Assembly: GCA_030670375.1 (NCBI GenBank)
Contig: DAOVBT010000103.1
Span: 1 to 6,975 of the forward strand
Reading direction: 5' to 3'
Origin: Candidatus Aminicenantota bacterium
GTDB lineage: Bacteria > Acidobacteriota > Aminicenantia > Aminicenantales > Aminicenantaceae
Length of the DNA: 6,975 nt
Shown one piece after another: positions 1 through 5,428 of this stretch. The translations under genes and the position numbers were made by a program. The notes under the pieces are model-generated. The model worked only from the letters and a program-made list of their open reading frames with translations, had not been told where the DNA came from and ran no database searches. The first letter of the stretch is position 1. Each line of letters opens with the position of its first letter.

Positions 1-82
1 CCCTGTCTTTTATCGGTGAAAGGAAGGCAAATGAAGCCTGCCATCCCCGCAACCGAAGATTTCATAAAATGCCTTCTGTTGA

Positions 83-285
83 TCAATTTGTTATCCATAA
101 ACTAACCCTCCATAAATACATCGCCGCCAGCCTCTTGTGGGCATCCTCAACCTCAGCTATGCCGGGATCAGCGTCTATCCAGAGAGAGAGGATTCCTCTA
201 ATGAGGGAAGTTGTGGCCTGCAATCGCCGCAGAATCGTTGGGTGTCAGGATTATCGGTCTGACATTTAGGACATTTTACTGCCAT
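83..285 (-). pseudogene. remnant of zinc-ribbon/TPR signalling protein, internally deleted
   Basis: Reading leftwards from ATG 285-283, preceded by GGGGTG at 288-293, the frame encodes a zinc-ribbon start of the form CPKC...FCGDC, the usual N-terminus of deltaproteobacterial Ser/Thr kinase or adenylate-cyclase-like proteins with TPR repeats. The frame stops at 177-175 after 36 codons. In another frame, around 196 to 83, the translation reads SLWIDADPGIAEVEDAHKRLA, which resembles the C-terminal end I associate with the same large proteins (typically LWKDADPG...EVEDAKKRLAGL). Start and end of one family thus lie within about 200 bp, in different frames, so nearly all the middle (kinase and TPR region) is missing. 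In the zinc ribbon the expected G after the last Cys (CGxQLP) is R, consistent with drift. The family link is from memory of family sequences; the internal deletion is inferred from it. A short functional zinc-ribbon peptide of 36 residues cannot be excluded. Confidence 0.5.
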
Positions 286-362
286 TTTCACCCCATCTTG
301 CTCAGTTGACAAAAAGATACTCGCTTGAATCTCACTATATCCCTGTCTATGCTCCTGCAATT

Positions 363-390
363 ATTATCATAGCTAAGAATAGGATGTCAA
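363..390 (-). promoter_or_regulatory. sigma70-like promoter of the zinc-ribbon remnant
   Basis: On the minus strand TTGACA (390-385) is a perfect -35 box and GATAAT (368-363) is a 5/6 match to the -10 box, with a 16-bp spacer. It would start transcription near 356, about 70 bases ahead of the zinc-ribbon ATG at 285. No transcription evidence is available. The call rests on box match and position only. Confidence 0.4.
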
Positions 391-532
391 TTGGACAGGA
401 AAATATACCTCTCCCCATTTGTCACAGGGTGTCACAGATTTTGCTAAGAATCGCCTACATTTGCATAACAATGAGTAAGTCAGTGGAACCAATATTTTGC
501 TATTTTTCCCCCTGAAAACGGTTTTTCCAGAG

Positions 533-606
533 TGGCTGGGAAGCAGGGATTCGAACCCCGATTCCATGATCCAGAGTCATGTGTCCTACCATTGGACGAC
601 TTCCCA
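533..606 (-). tRNA. tRNA-Gln (anticodon CTG), CCA encoded
   Basis: The minus strand folds into a full cloverleaf. The acceptor stem pairs TGGGAAG with CTTCCCA, and the U1-A72 pair is characteristic of tRNA-Gln. The D stem is GTCC/GGAC, the anticodon stem CATGA/TCATG with loop CTCTGGA, and the variable loop GAAT. The T arm is CGGGG/CCCTG with loop TTCGAAT. The anticodon CTG (574-572) reads CAG, so the charged amino acid is glutamine. The discriminator base is G and the CCA tail is encoded (535-533). The mature part without CCA is 606-536. It stands alone, with its own promoter upstream, and is transcribed divergently from the membrane protein gene at 812. Confidence 0.96.
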
Positions 607-617
607 GCACAAGCGAC

Positions 618-646
618 ATAATAATCGATTAAAGGACGTTTTTCAA
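618..646 (-). promoter_or_regulatory. promoter of tRNA-Gln
   Basis: On the minus strand TTGAAA (646-641) and TATTAT (623-618), each a 5/6 match to consensus, are separated by exactly 17 bp. The -10 box ends 11 bases before the first tRNA nucleotide (606), which leaves a leader of only about five bases, as is common for tRNA transcripts. Confidence 0.7.
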
Positions 647-671
647 GTCCGAGCAGCATGGGGAAAAGATG

Positions 672-729
672 TATAACTCCCGGTTATAAGGAGCGGAAAA
701 AACGCCCATTTTATAACTCCCAGTTATAA
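672..729. repeat. two copies of an 18-bp dyad, operator-like
   Basis: TATAACTCCCRGTTATAA occurs at 672-689 (R=G) and 712-729 (R=A). Each copy is an inverted repeat: TATAAC-5 nt-GTTATA in the first, TTATAAC-5 nt-GTTATAA in the second. The centres are 40 bp apart, close to four helical turns, so a dimeric protein would meet both on the same DNA face. The pair lies between the tRNA-Gln promoter and the promoter of the gene at 812. This fits tandem operator sites. Two units of a short interspersed palindrome are the alternative, and the sequence alone does not decide. Confidence 0.6.
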
Positions 730-773
730 AATATAGTTAGCTAAAAAGATTCAAAAAATGAAACATGATAGGT

Positions 774-802
774 TTGACAGCCTTTCTTGTTGGTGATACT
801 AT
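774..802 (+). promoter_or_regulatory. promoter of the flippase-nrdR operon
   Basis: TTGACA (774-779) is a perfect -35 box. TACTAT (797-802) is a 5/6 match to the -10 box after a 17-bp spacer. The start of transcription would fall at about 808-811, directly at the ATG of the next gene at 812, so the mRNA would have almost no leader. There is no Shine-Dalgarno sequence in front of that ATG, which fits a leaderless transcript. Confidence 0.55.
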
Positions 803-811
803 GGCGCAAAA

Positions 812-1846
812 ATGACAAAGAACCGAATCCGGGCCATCATCCTTTTTTTCCTCACTTTTGTGTTCCTGTTTTTTTTCTTCCGCAGTGTCGAATGGAACGA
901 GGTCCTCGGCTACCTGAATGACATCGACCTCAAGCTTTTTTTCGTTTTGCTTCTTTTAGTACCGGTCAATTTTGTCACACGAGCTATCCGTTGGAATTGC
1001 CTCCTGAAACATGAGAAAAAAGGCGTGAGCTTTTACAACAGGTTTGCCAGCAATGCTGTGGGATTTGCTGTCACCTTTCTTTTTCCGGGACGATTAGGGG
1101 AGTTGGTCAGACCCCTATATTTGGCTCAGAAGGAGAATTTGAAAAAGGGCTTCGTGATCGGCACCGTGGTGGTCGAACGAATGTTCGATTTATTCAACAT
1201 GTGTTTTCTCCTCGGTGTGTTTTTTGTGTCCCGCCCCCTGTATACACCGATATTTAATATAGAGATTGAAAAAGAGGCCTATTCCAACCTGGCCCTTTGG
1301 GGGATTATCGGAATGGCCGTCGCCATCATTATTCTCCTTGTCACTCTTTCCTTGTATTTTTTCAAGGAGAAAACCCTCAAGGTCATCGTCTTTTTCCTGA
1401 AACCCTTGTCTCAAAAATGGCGTGATTTGATCATGGGTCTTATCGATGAATTCATCGAAGGTCTCAAATTCTTTCATTCTGTAGGGGATGTTTTTGTTTA
1501 CATTATCTGGTCATTAATCGTCTGGATCAGCATCGCATTTTTTTATTGGATTTGGCTGGTTGCCTTCGACATCCGGGTTCCATTTTTCTACGTTTTTCCC
1601 TATGTTTTCCTGACAATGGTGGGGGCTTCGATCCCGACACCTGGAATGATCGGGGGATTCGATTATTTCAGCAAATATGGTTTGATATCCCTTTATGGTG
1701 TCGAAGCCAATCTGGCAGTCGGGATGACTCTCGTGGTGCACGCTATCCAGCTCGCGGTGACATATGTGGTCGGATATGGTATATTGTGGAAAGAAGGCAT
1801 TTCCCTGCTGCAGATTAAAAAATTGGGAGAAAAAACGAAGTCATGA
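812..1846 (+). CDS. flippase-like integral membrane protein (lysylphosphatidylglycerol synthase TM region / UPF0104 family)
   Basis: The 344-residue protein is very hydrophobic. It has about eight likely membrane segments, near residues 7-24, 38-57, 78-92, 115-140, 160-184, 226-250, 257-275 and 300-325, and a basic C-terminal tail. Family signatures are FPGRLGELVRP (91-101), VVVERMFDL (119-127) and IPTPGMIGGFDYF (274-286). The family covers the membrane part of MprF and many stand-alone homologues thought to move or handle lipids in the cytoplasmic membrane. The substrate here cannot be told, and the soluble aminoacyl-transferase domain of true MprF is absent. ATG 812 is the only reasonable start: an in-frame stop lies at 794-796 and the next in-frame ATG is at codon 130. 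No Shine-Dalgarno precedes it. The stop TGA overlaps the ATG of nrdR (ATGA at 1843-1846), so the two are probably co-translated. Confidence 0.88.
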   Translation: MTKNRIRAIILFFLTFVFLFFFFRSVEWNEVLGYLNDIDLKLFFVLLLLVPVNFVTRAIRWNCLLKHEKKGVSFYNRFASNAVGFAVTFLFPGRLGELVRPLYLAQKENLKKGFVIGTVVVERMFDLFNMCFLLGVFFVSRPLYTPIFNIEIEKEAYSNLALWGIIGMAVAIIILLVTLSLYFFKEKTLKVIVFFLKPLSQKWRDLIMGLIDEFIEGLKFFHSVGDVFVYIIWSLIVWISIAFFYWIWLVAFDIRVPFFYVFPYVFLTMVGASIPTPGMIGGFDYFSKYGLISLYGVEANLAVGMTLVVHAIQLAVTYVVGYGILWKEGISLLQIKKLGEKTKS

Positions 1847-2298
1847 GATGTCCTTTTTGCGATTTTTCCGAAAGCAAGGTTATCGACTCAAGAGAGAGCA
1901 AAAACGGCTTTAGCATCCGGCGGCGCCGGGAATGCCTTTCGTGCACAAGAAGATTCACCACCTATGAGAAGATCGAGGAGATCCCGTACATGGTCGTAAA
2001 AAAGGATGGACAACGACAGCGGTTCGACAGTCAGAAGCTCCTGCAAGGATTGTTGAAAGCTTGTGAGAAAAGGCCGGTTCCGGTTTCGAAGTTGGAAGAG
2101 ATCGTCGAAGAAATCGAGACCAAACTGCAGGACCGCCCCGATAAGGAAATAGAAGCATCTGAAATAGGCCAGCTGGTGATGGAAAGACTTAAAGATTTGG
2201 ACAAGGTTGCCTATGTTCGGTTTGCATCTGTCTACCGAGAGTTTAAGGATGTTTTGGAGTTCAAGAAAGAGCTCGAAGTTCTTTTAAAAGAGAAATAA
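1843..2298 (+). CDS. nrdR: transcriptional repressor NrdR
   Basis: At 151 residues it has the normal length for NrdR, the ATP/dATP-sensing repressor of ribonucleotide reductase operons. The N-terminal zinc ribbon has all four ligands: C3 and C6 (RCPFC) and C31 and C34 (ECLSC), followed by the conserved RRFTTYE. The stretch VIDSRES...IRRRREC is the classic DNA-binding part. Residues about 48-138 form the ATP-cone (VVKKDGQRQRFDSQKL onward), which senses nucleotides through oligomerisation. The ATG lies inside the stop of the upstream membrane protein gene; GGGAGA at about 1826-1831 is a weak, rather distant ribosome site, so coupling to the upstream gene is likely. No nrd genes or clear NrdR boxes lie in this window, so its targets are elsewhere. 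It is the last gene of its operon; a MITE-like element follows. Confidence 0.97.
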   Translation: MRCPFCDFSESKVIDSRESKNGFSIRRRRECLSCTRRFTTYEKIEEIPYMVVKKDGQRQRFDSQKLLQGLLKACEKRPVPVSKLEEIVEEIETKLQDRPDKEIEASEIGQLVMERLKDLDKVAYVRFASVYREFKDVLEFKKELEVLLKEK

Positions 2299-2324
2299 AT
2301 CCAATTCCAGTATTTTGATTATTC

Positions 2325-2330
2325 ATATAA
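2325..2330. repeat. left copy of 6-bp target-site duplication (ATATAA)
   Basis: ATATAA directly abuts the left terminal inverted repeat of the MITE-like element; the identical hexamer abuts the right end at 2428-2433. The word is AT-rich, so chance occurrence is possible, but exact adjacency on both sides supports insertion. Confidence 0.55.
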
Positions 2331-2427
2331 CAACCTGGATTATTCACTAGCCGAGATTGCTTCACTATGTTCGTAACGGAGGATCGGCTAGCCCTAAGGG
2401 GAAAAATGCCGATGAATAATTCAGGTG
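2331..2427. mobile_element. 97-bp MITE-like element with terminal inverted repeats
   Basis: The left end (CAACCTGGATTATTCA, 2331-2346) and the right end (TGAATAATTCAGGTG, 2413-2427) are inverted copies with one mismatch and one extra base. Directly outside both ends is the same hexamer ATATAA (2325-2330 and 2428-2433), a perfect candidate target-site duplication. Inside is a second inverted repeat, CTAGCCGA (2347-2354) with TCGGCTAG (2384-2391). The loop between these arms begins GATTGCTTC and resembles a palindrome seen in intergenic regions of many bacteria. The element holds no coding capacity, so it would depend on a transposase elsewhere. It is asymmetric: 21 extra bases lie between the inner and outer repeat on the right. 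The parent IS family is not identified. Confidence 0.65.
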
Positions 2428-2434
2428 ATATAAT
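2426..2434 (+). promoter_or_regulatory. extended -10 promoter for hsp20-lon
   Basis: TGATATAAT is a perfect extended -10 element (TGn plus TATAAT). No good -35 box lies 16-18 bp upstream, which is typical for extended -10 promoters. Transcription would begin at about 2441, the A of the hsp20 ATG. The TG comes from the right end of the MITE-like element and the TATAA from the flanking target duplication. No heat-shock sigma factor (-35 CTTGAA type) or CIRCE-like site is visible. Confidence 0.45.
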
Positions 2435-2440
2435 AGAAAG

Positions 2441-2893
2441 ATGGTAAAAAAGATCAGACATGTCTCTCGGGTGGTGAAGATCGAGGCCGAGATAAACAGG
2501 ATATTTGGTGAGTTCTCCTCCCAGACAAAAGATATCTTAGGATTGGATGAGAGCTGGGTGCCCTGTGTCGATATTTCCGAAAAGGAAGACGAGGTCATTG
2601 TCAAGGTCGAACTTCCTGGCGTAACTCAGAAAGACATTGCAATTCTTCTCCACAGCAATCGGATAGAGATTAAGGGCATCAAAAGGGAGAGACGGTCCCA
2701 AAGCCCTGTTAGATATTTCCGGCTGGAGAGGGAGTTCGGGACATTCCGCAGGATCGTGTTTCTGCCGAGCGCTGTTGTTCCAGAAAAATCCAAGGCCCTG
2801 TTGGAGAACGGCATTTTGACCGTAACATTGAAAAAATATCTGAAGAAAAAAGAAAAGGAAGTCGTGGTAAAAGTCCAGAAGTCTGGCAAATAG
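2441..2893 (+). CDS. small heat shock protein, Hsp20/alpha-crystallin family
   Basis: This 150-residue protein is an ATP-independent holdase that binds unfolding proteins in the cytoplasm. The N-terminal arm is about 38 residues, with a helix containing IEAEINRIFGEF. The alpha-crystallin domain spans about 40-132, with WVPCVDISEKEDEVIVKVELPGV at its start and the family hallmark ALLENGILTVTL (119-130) at its end. The C-terminal tail is lysine-rich and has VVVKV (141-145), which could serve as the I/V-x-I/V motif used in oligomer assembly. ATG 2441 is the first possible start (in-frame stop at 2426-2428), and there is no Shine-Dalgarno, only AGAAAG touching the ATG; a GTG at codon 11 is a weaker alternative. 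lon begins 13 bp after its stop, so the chaperone and protease are one operon. Confidence 0.92.
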   Translation: MVKKIRHVSRVVKIEAEINRIFGEFSSQTKDILGLDESWVPCVDISEKEDEVIVKVELPGVTQKDIAILLHSNRIEIKGIKRERRSQSPVRYFRLEREFGTFRRIVFLPSAVVPEKSKALLENGILTVTLKKYLKKKEKEVVVKVQKSGK

Positions 2894-2896
2894 GTT

Positions 2897-2901
2897 GGAG
2901 G
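2897..2901 (+). promoter_or_regulatory. ribosome binding site deciding the lon start
   Basis: GGAGG, a strong Shine-Dalgarno core, stands 5 bases before ATG 2907. It rules out the in-frame TTG at 2895-2897, which would sit on top of it. It is the strongest ribosome site visible among the plus-strand genes of this window. Confidence 0.85.
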
Positions 2902-2906
2902 ATCCT

Positions 2907-5324
2907 ATGGCAAAAAAAGACAGCAATTTTGAAGAACAGTTCGAAGATCTTGTCGAAGAGAAAGATCAAAAACTTCATGTTCCTAAAGAACTTCCGGTAC
3001 TGATGTTGAGGGATATCGTAGTGTTTCCGTATATGGTCGTGCCTCTTTTTGTCGGCAGAGAAAAATCGAAAAGTGCCGTGGACGAGGCTCTTTCATCGCA
3101 TCGGATGATCCTGCTTGTGACACAAAAGAACGCAGAGGTGGAAGATCCCAAGCATAACGATGTTTTCGAGATTGGTACGGTTGCTTTAATCATGCGGATG
3201 CTGAAGCTCCCCGATGGCAGGATCAGGATTTTGGCTCAGGGACTTGTGCGGGCAAAAATCGAGAGCCTTCAAGAAGATAAACCCTATTTCACGGCAAGCG
3301 TGCAGGTCTTGCACGACCCCGACGAGGCGGAAAAATCCATCGAAGTCGAAGCCCTAGTACGCAACGTGCGGACAGATTTGGATAAAGCTTCTATTCTGGG
3401 GAAAAACATTCCTCCTGAGGTCATGATCATCGCAGCCAATGTGGAGGAGCCGGGTCGTCTGGCCGACCTTACGGCAGCGAACCTGGAGTTGAAGGTCAAA
3501 GAAGCTCAAAGGATTCTGGAGATCACCACGCCGTTTGAAAGGCTGAAAAGAGTTTATGAGCTTTTGACCAAAGAACTGGAGCTTCTGGATGTCCAGTCTA
3601 AGATCACCAGTGAAGCAAAGGGAGAGATGGACAAGCTCCAGAGGCAGTATTTTCTGCGCCAGCAACTGAAAGCCATCCAAAAGGAGCTGGGTGAGGGGAG
3701 TGAGATCCAGGAGGAGATCAAGGGGTATCAAGAAAAACTGAAGAAACTGAAGGTGGCCAAAGAGGTTCGTGAAGAACTGGAGAAGCAGATCGATCGGCTT
3801 TCCCAGATGCACCCCGAGTCTGCCGAGACGGCGGTGGTCAGGAATTATCTGGACTGGATGTTCGACCTGCCATGGAACAAGAGCACAGTGGACAATCTGG
3901 ATTTGATCAAAGCACTGAAGATTTTGGATGAGGATCACTATGGCCTGGATAAAGTCAAGGAGCGAATCCTCGAATATTTGGGAGTGCGGAAGCTCTCCAA
4001 GAAGATCAAGGGGCCGATACTCTGTTTTGTCGGTCCTCCAGGGGTTGGAAAAACCTCCCTTGGCCGGTCCATTGCCAGGGCCTTGGGAAGGAAGTTCAAC
4101 CGGATATCTCTGGGGGGAGTTAGAGATGAAGCCGAGATCCGAGGGCACAGACGTACCTATGTGGGAGCCATGCCTGGTCGGATAATCCAAGGAATTCGCC
4201 GATGCGGTTCGAATAATCCCGTGTACATGATGGACGAGGTGGATAAGATCGGGGCCGATTTCAGGGGCGATCCGTCATCGGCTCTGCTCGAGGTGTTGGA
4301 TCCGGAACAGAATAACAGCTTCCAGGATCATTATCTCGGCGTTCCGTTTGACCTCTCCAAGGTCATGTTCATCACGACGGCCAATTTATTGGATCCGATA
4401 CAGCCGGCTTTTCGCGATAGGATGGAGATTCTCCGGCTTCCCGGGTACACGGAGGAGGAAAAGCTTCAGATCGCGCTTCGTCATTTGGTGCCGAAGCAGG
4501 TTCAAGAGAATGCACTCAGCAACGATTACATATCCTTCACCAAAGGTGTCATCCAAAAGATTATTTCCCTTTACACAAGAGAGGCCGGAGTGAGGAATCT
4601 GGAGAGGGAGATCGCTTCTGTGTGTAGGAAAGTGGCAAGGAAAGTGGCCGAGGGAAAAGAGAAAATTTCCCGAATCACTTCGCAGAACATCGAGCGCTAC
4701 CTTGGCCCTCCAAAAATATTCAGGGATCAATTGCTCAAAAGGGACCGGATCGGTGTAGCCACCGGTGTTGCTTGGACAGCTTCGGGGGGAGAAATTCTTT
4801 TTGTCGAATCCATCAAGATGAAGGGAAAGGGACAGCTTTCTCTCACAGGATCTCTGGGAGATGTGATGAAAGAATCCGCACAGGCGGCTCTCAGTTATGC
4901 CAGAGCCCATACGAAAGACTTGGGTATCGATATCCGGATATTCTCGCAGAATGATTTTCACATTCACATCCCTGAAGGAGCTATTCCCAAGGATGGGCCA
5001 TCTGCTGGCGTGACTATCGCCACGTCTTTGATCTCCGTTTGCATCAACAGAAAGGTCAAAAGGGATGTTGCCATGACAGGGGAGATCACGCTGAGAGGTA
5101 TCGTTCTCCCGGTCGGCGGGATCAAGGAGAAGGTGCTGGCTGCTCAAAGGGCAGGAGTGAAAAGGATGATTATACCGACTGCCAGCAAGAAGGACTTGAT
5201 CGATATCCCCAAGAAGGTCAAAGATGAGATGGAGTTCATTTTTGTCGAGGAGATCCGGGAAGTTTTTAAACACGCCTTTGCCAAACCTGCCAGAGCAAAA
5301 GCCCAAAAGAGCACAAAAAAATAA
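2907..5324 (+). CDS. lon: ATP-dependent endopeptidase Lon
   Basis: This 805-residue Lon (LonA type; E. coli Lon has 784) degrades misfolded and regulatory proteins in the cytoplasm as a hexameric ring. In order it has: a charged N-terminal extension (1-24); the LON substrate-binding domain (about 28-225, starting LPVLMLRDIVVFPYMVVPLFVG); a helical coiled region ending with the AAA+ module; Walker A GPPGVGKT (376-383); Walker B VYMMDEVDK (439-447); and the C-terminal protease domain with the catalytic dyad Ser699 (PKDGPSAG) and Lys742 (GGIKEKVLAA). The tail after EVFKHAF is a lysine/alanine-rich extension of about 15 residues. The start is ATG 2907, because GGAGG at 2897-2901 sits 5 bases ahead; the TTG at 2895 overlaps that ribosome site. 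The stop codon TAA (5322-5324) lies inside the first unit of the palindromic repeat that follows. Confidence 0.98.
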   Translation: MAKKDSNFEEQFEDLVEEKDQKLHVPKELPVLMLRDIVVFPYMVVPLFVGREKSKSAVDEALSSHRMILLVTQKNAEVEDPKHNDVFEIGTVALIMRMLKLPDGRIRILAQGLVRAKIESLQEDKPYFTASVQVLHDPDEAEKSIEVEALVRNVRTDLDKASILGKNIPPEVMIIAANVEEPGRLADLTAANLELKVKEAQRILEITTPFERLKRVYELLTKELELLDVQSKITSEAKGEMDKLQRQYFLRQQLKAIQKELGEGSEIQEEIKGYQEKLKKLKVAKEVREELEKQIDRLSQMHPESAETAVVRNYLDWMFDLPWNKSTVDNLDLIKALKILDEDHYGLDKVKERILEYLGVRKLSKKIKGPILCFVGPPGVGKTSLGRSIARALGRKFNRISLGGVRDEAEIRGHRRTYVGAMPGRIIQGIRRCGSNNPVYMMDEVDKIGADFRGDPSSALLEVLDPEQNNSFQDHYLGVPFDLSKVMFITTANLLDPIQPAFRDRMEILRLPGYTEEEKLQIALRHLVPKQVQENALSNDYISFTKGVIQKIISLYTREAGVRNLEREIASVCRKVARKVAEGKEKISRITSQNIERYLGPPKIFRDQLLKRDRIGVATGVAWTASGGEILFVESIKMKGKGQLSLTGSLGDVMKESAQAALSYARAHTKDLGIDIRIFSQNDFHIHIPEGAIPKDGPSAGVTIATSLISVCINRKVKRDVAMTGEITLRGIVLPVGGIKEKVLAAQRAGVKRMIIPTASKKDLIDIPKKVKDEMEFIFVEEIREVFKHAFAKPARAKAQKSTKK

Positions 5325-5360
5325 TTCGGGGACAGAAATAATTCGGGGGGAAATAATTCG
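5319..5360. repeat. three tandem AAATAATTCGGGG units
   Basis: AAATAATTCGGGG begins at 5319, 5336 and 5351. The first copy continues as ACAG, the second as GG, and the third as ACAGG, where it merges with the left arm of the large palindrome. Units are 17 and 15 bases long. The stop codon of lon (TAA 5322-5324) is part of the first unit. Units of this GGGGACAG type are familiar to me from intergenic palindromes in deltaproteobacterial genomes, some of them near REP-associated (Y1 family) transposases; no such transposase is in this window. Confidence 0.7.
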
Positions 5361-5425
5361 GGGACAGGATACTCTTTCACTTAATTCAGTACAAAATAAA
5401 ATAGGTGAAAGGGTATCCTGTCCCC
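5360..5425. terminator. large palindrome between convergent lon and dapF, probable bidirectional terminator
   Basis: The left arm 5360-5380 and right arm 5405-5425 are inverted copies over 21 bp with a single mismatch (T opposite G, a wobble pair in the plus-strand RNA). Three further pairs, one of them wobble, extend the stem to 5383/5402. The loop is about 18-24 bases and AT-rich. The stem starts with GGGGACAGGATAC. The position exactly between two convergent genes suits a shared transcription stop. It lacks a T run right after the stem, so it is not a textbook intrinsic terminator. Its sequence type looks like a mobile REP-like palindrome that has been put to this use. Confidence 0.6.
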
Positions 5426-5428
5426 AAT

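Larger units (their letters stand above)
1..532. other. gene-poor left end with decayed sequence
   Basis: No open frame in this stretch looks like a complete protein. What can be recognised is a broken minus-strand gene (83-285), a promoter-like pair upstream of it (363-390), and a tandem pair of TGTCACAG octamers at 420-427 and 430-437. The section between about 391 and 532, downstream of the tRNA, shows no convincing gene and no clear GC-rich hairpin followed by a T run. The stretch reads as gene debris next to a tRNA. Confidence 0.5.

Noticed and set aside
1..65. Possible gene start on the minus strand (ATG 65-63, AGAAGG six bases upstream) running out of the window
   Set aside because: Only about 21 codons are visible, with no recognisable family, so a good-looking ribosome site alone is not enough to call it.
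69..269. 66-codon plus-strand frame
   Set aside because: It is antisense to the zinc-ribbon remnant, with no Shine-Dalgarno and no protein-like features.
511..530. Terminator hairpin for the tRNA (GAAAAC/GTTTTTC)
   Set aside because: The stem is short and AT-rich, and no T run follows it on the minus strand.
2895..2906. In-frame TTG start giving Lon four extra residues
   Set aside because: It overlaps the GGAGG ribosome site, which is ideally spaced for ATG 2907.
2537..2926. Minus-strand frames opposite hsp20
   Set aside because: They are shadows of the Hsp20 coding frame, with no ribosome site or known motif.
3354..4190. 278-codon minus-strand open frame inside lon
   Set aside because: It lies wholly antisense to well-conserved Lon sequence and its translation shows no recognisable domain.
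5319..5425. CRISPR array from the tandem units
   Set aside because: Units are 15-17 bases and contiguous, without unique spacers of equal length; this is a tandem repeat plus palindrome.
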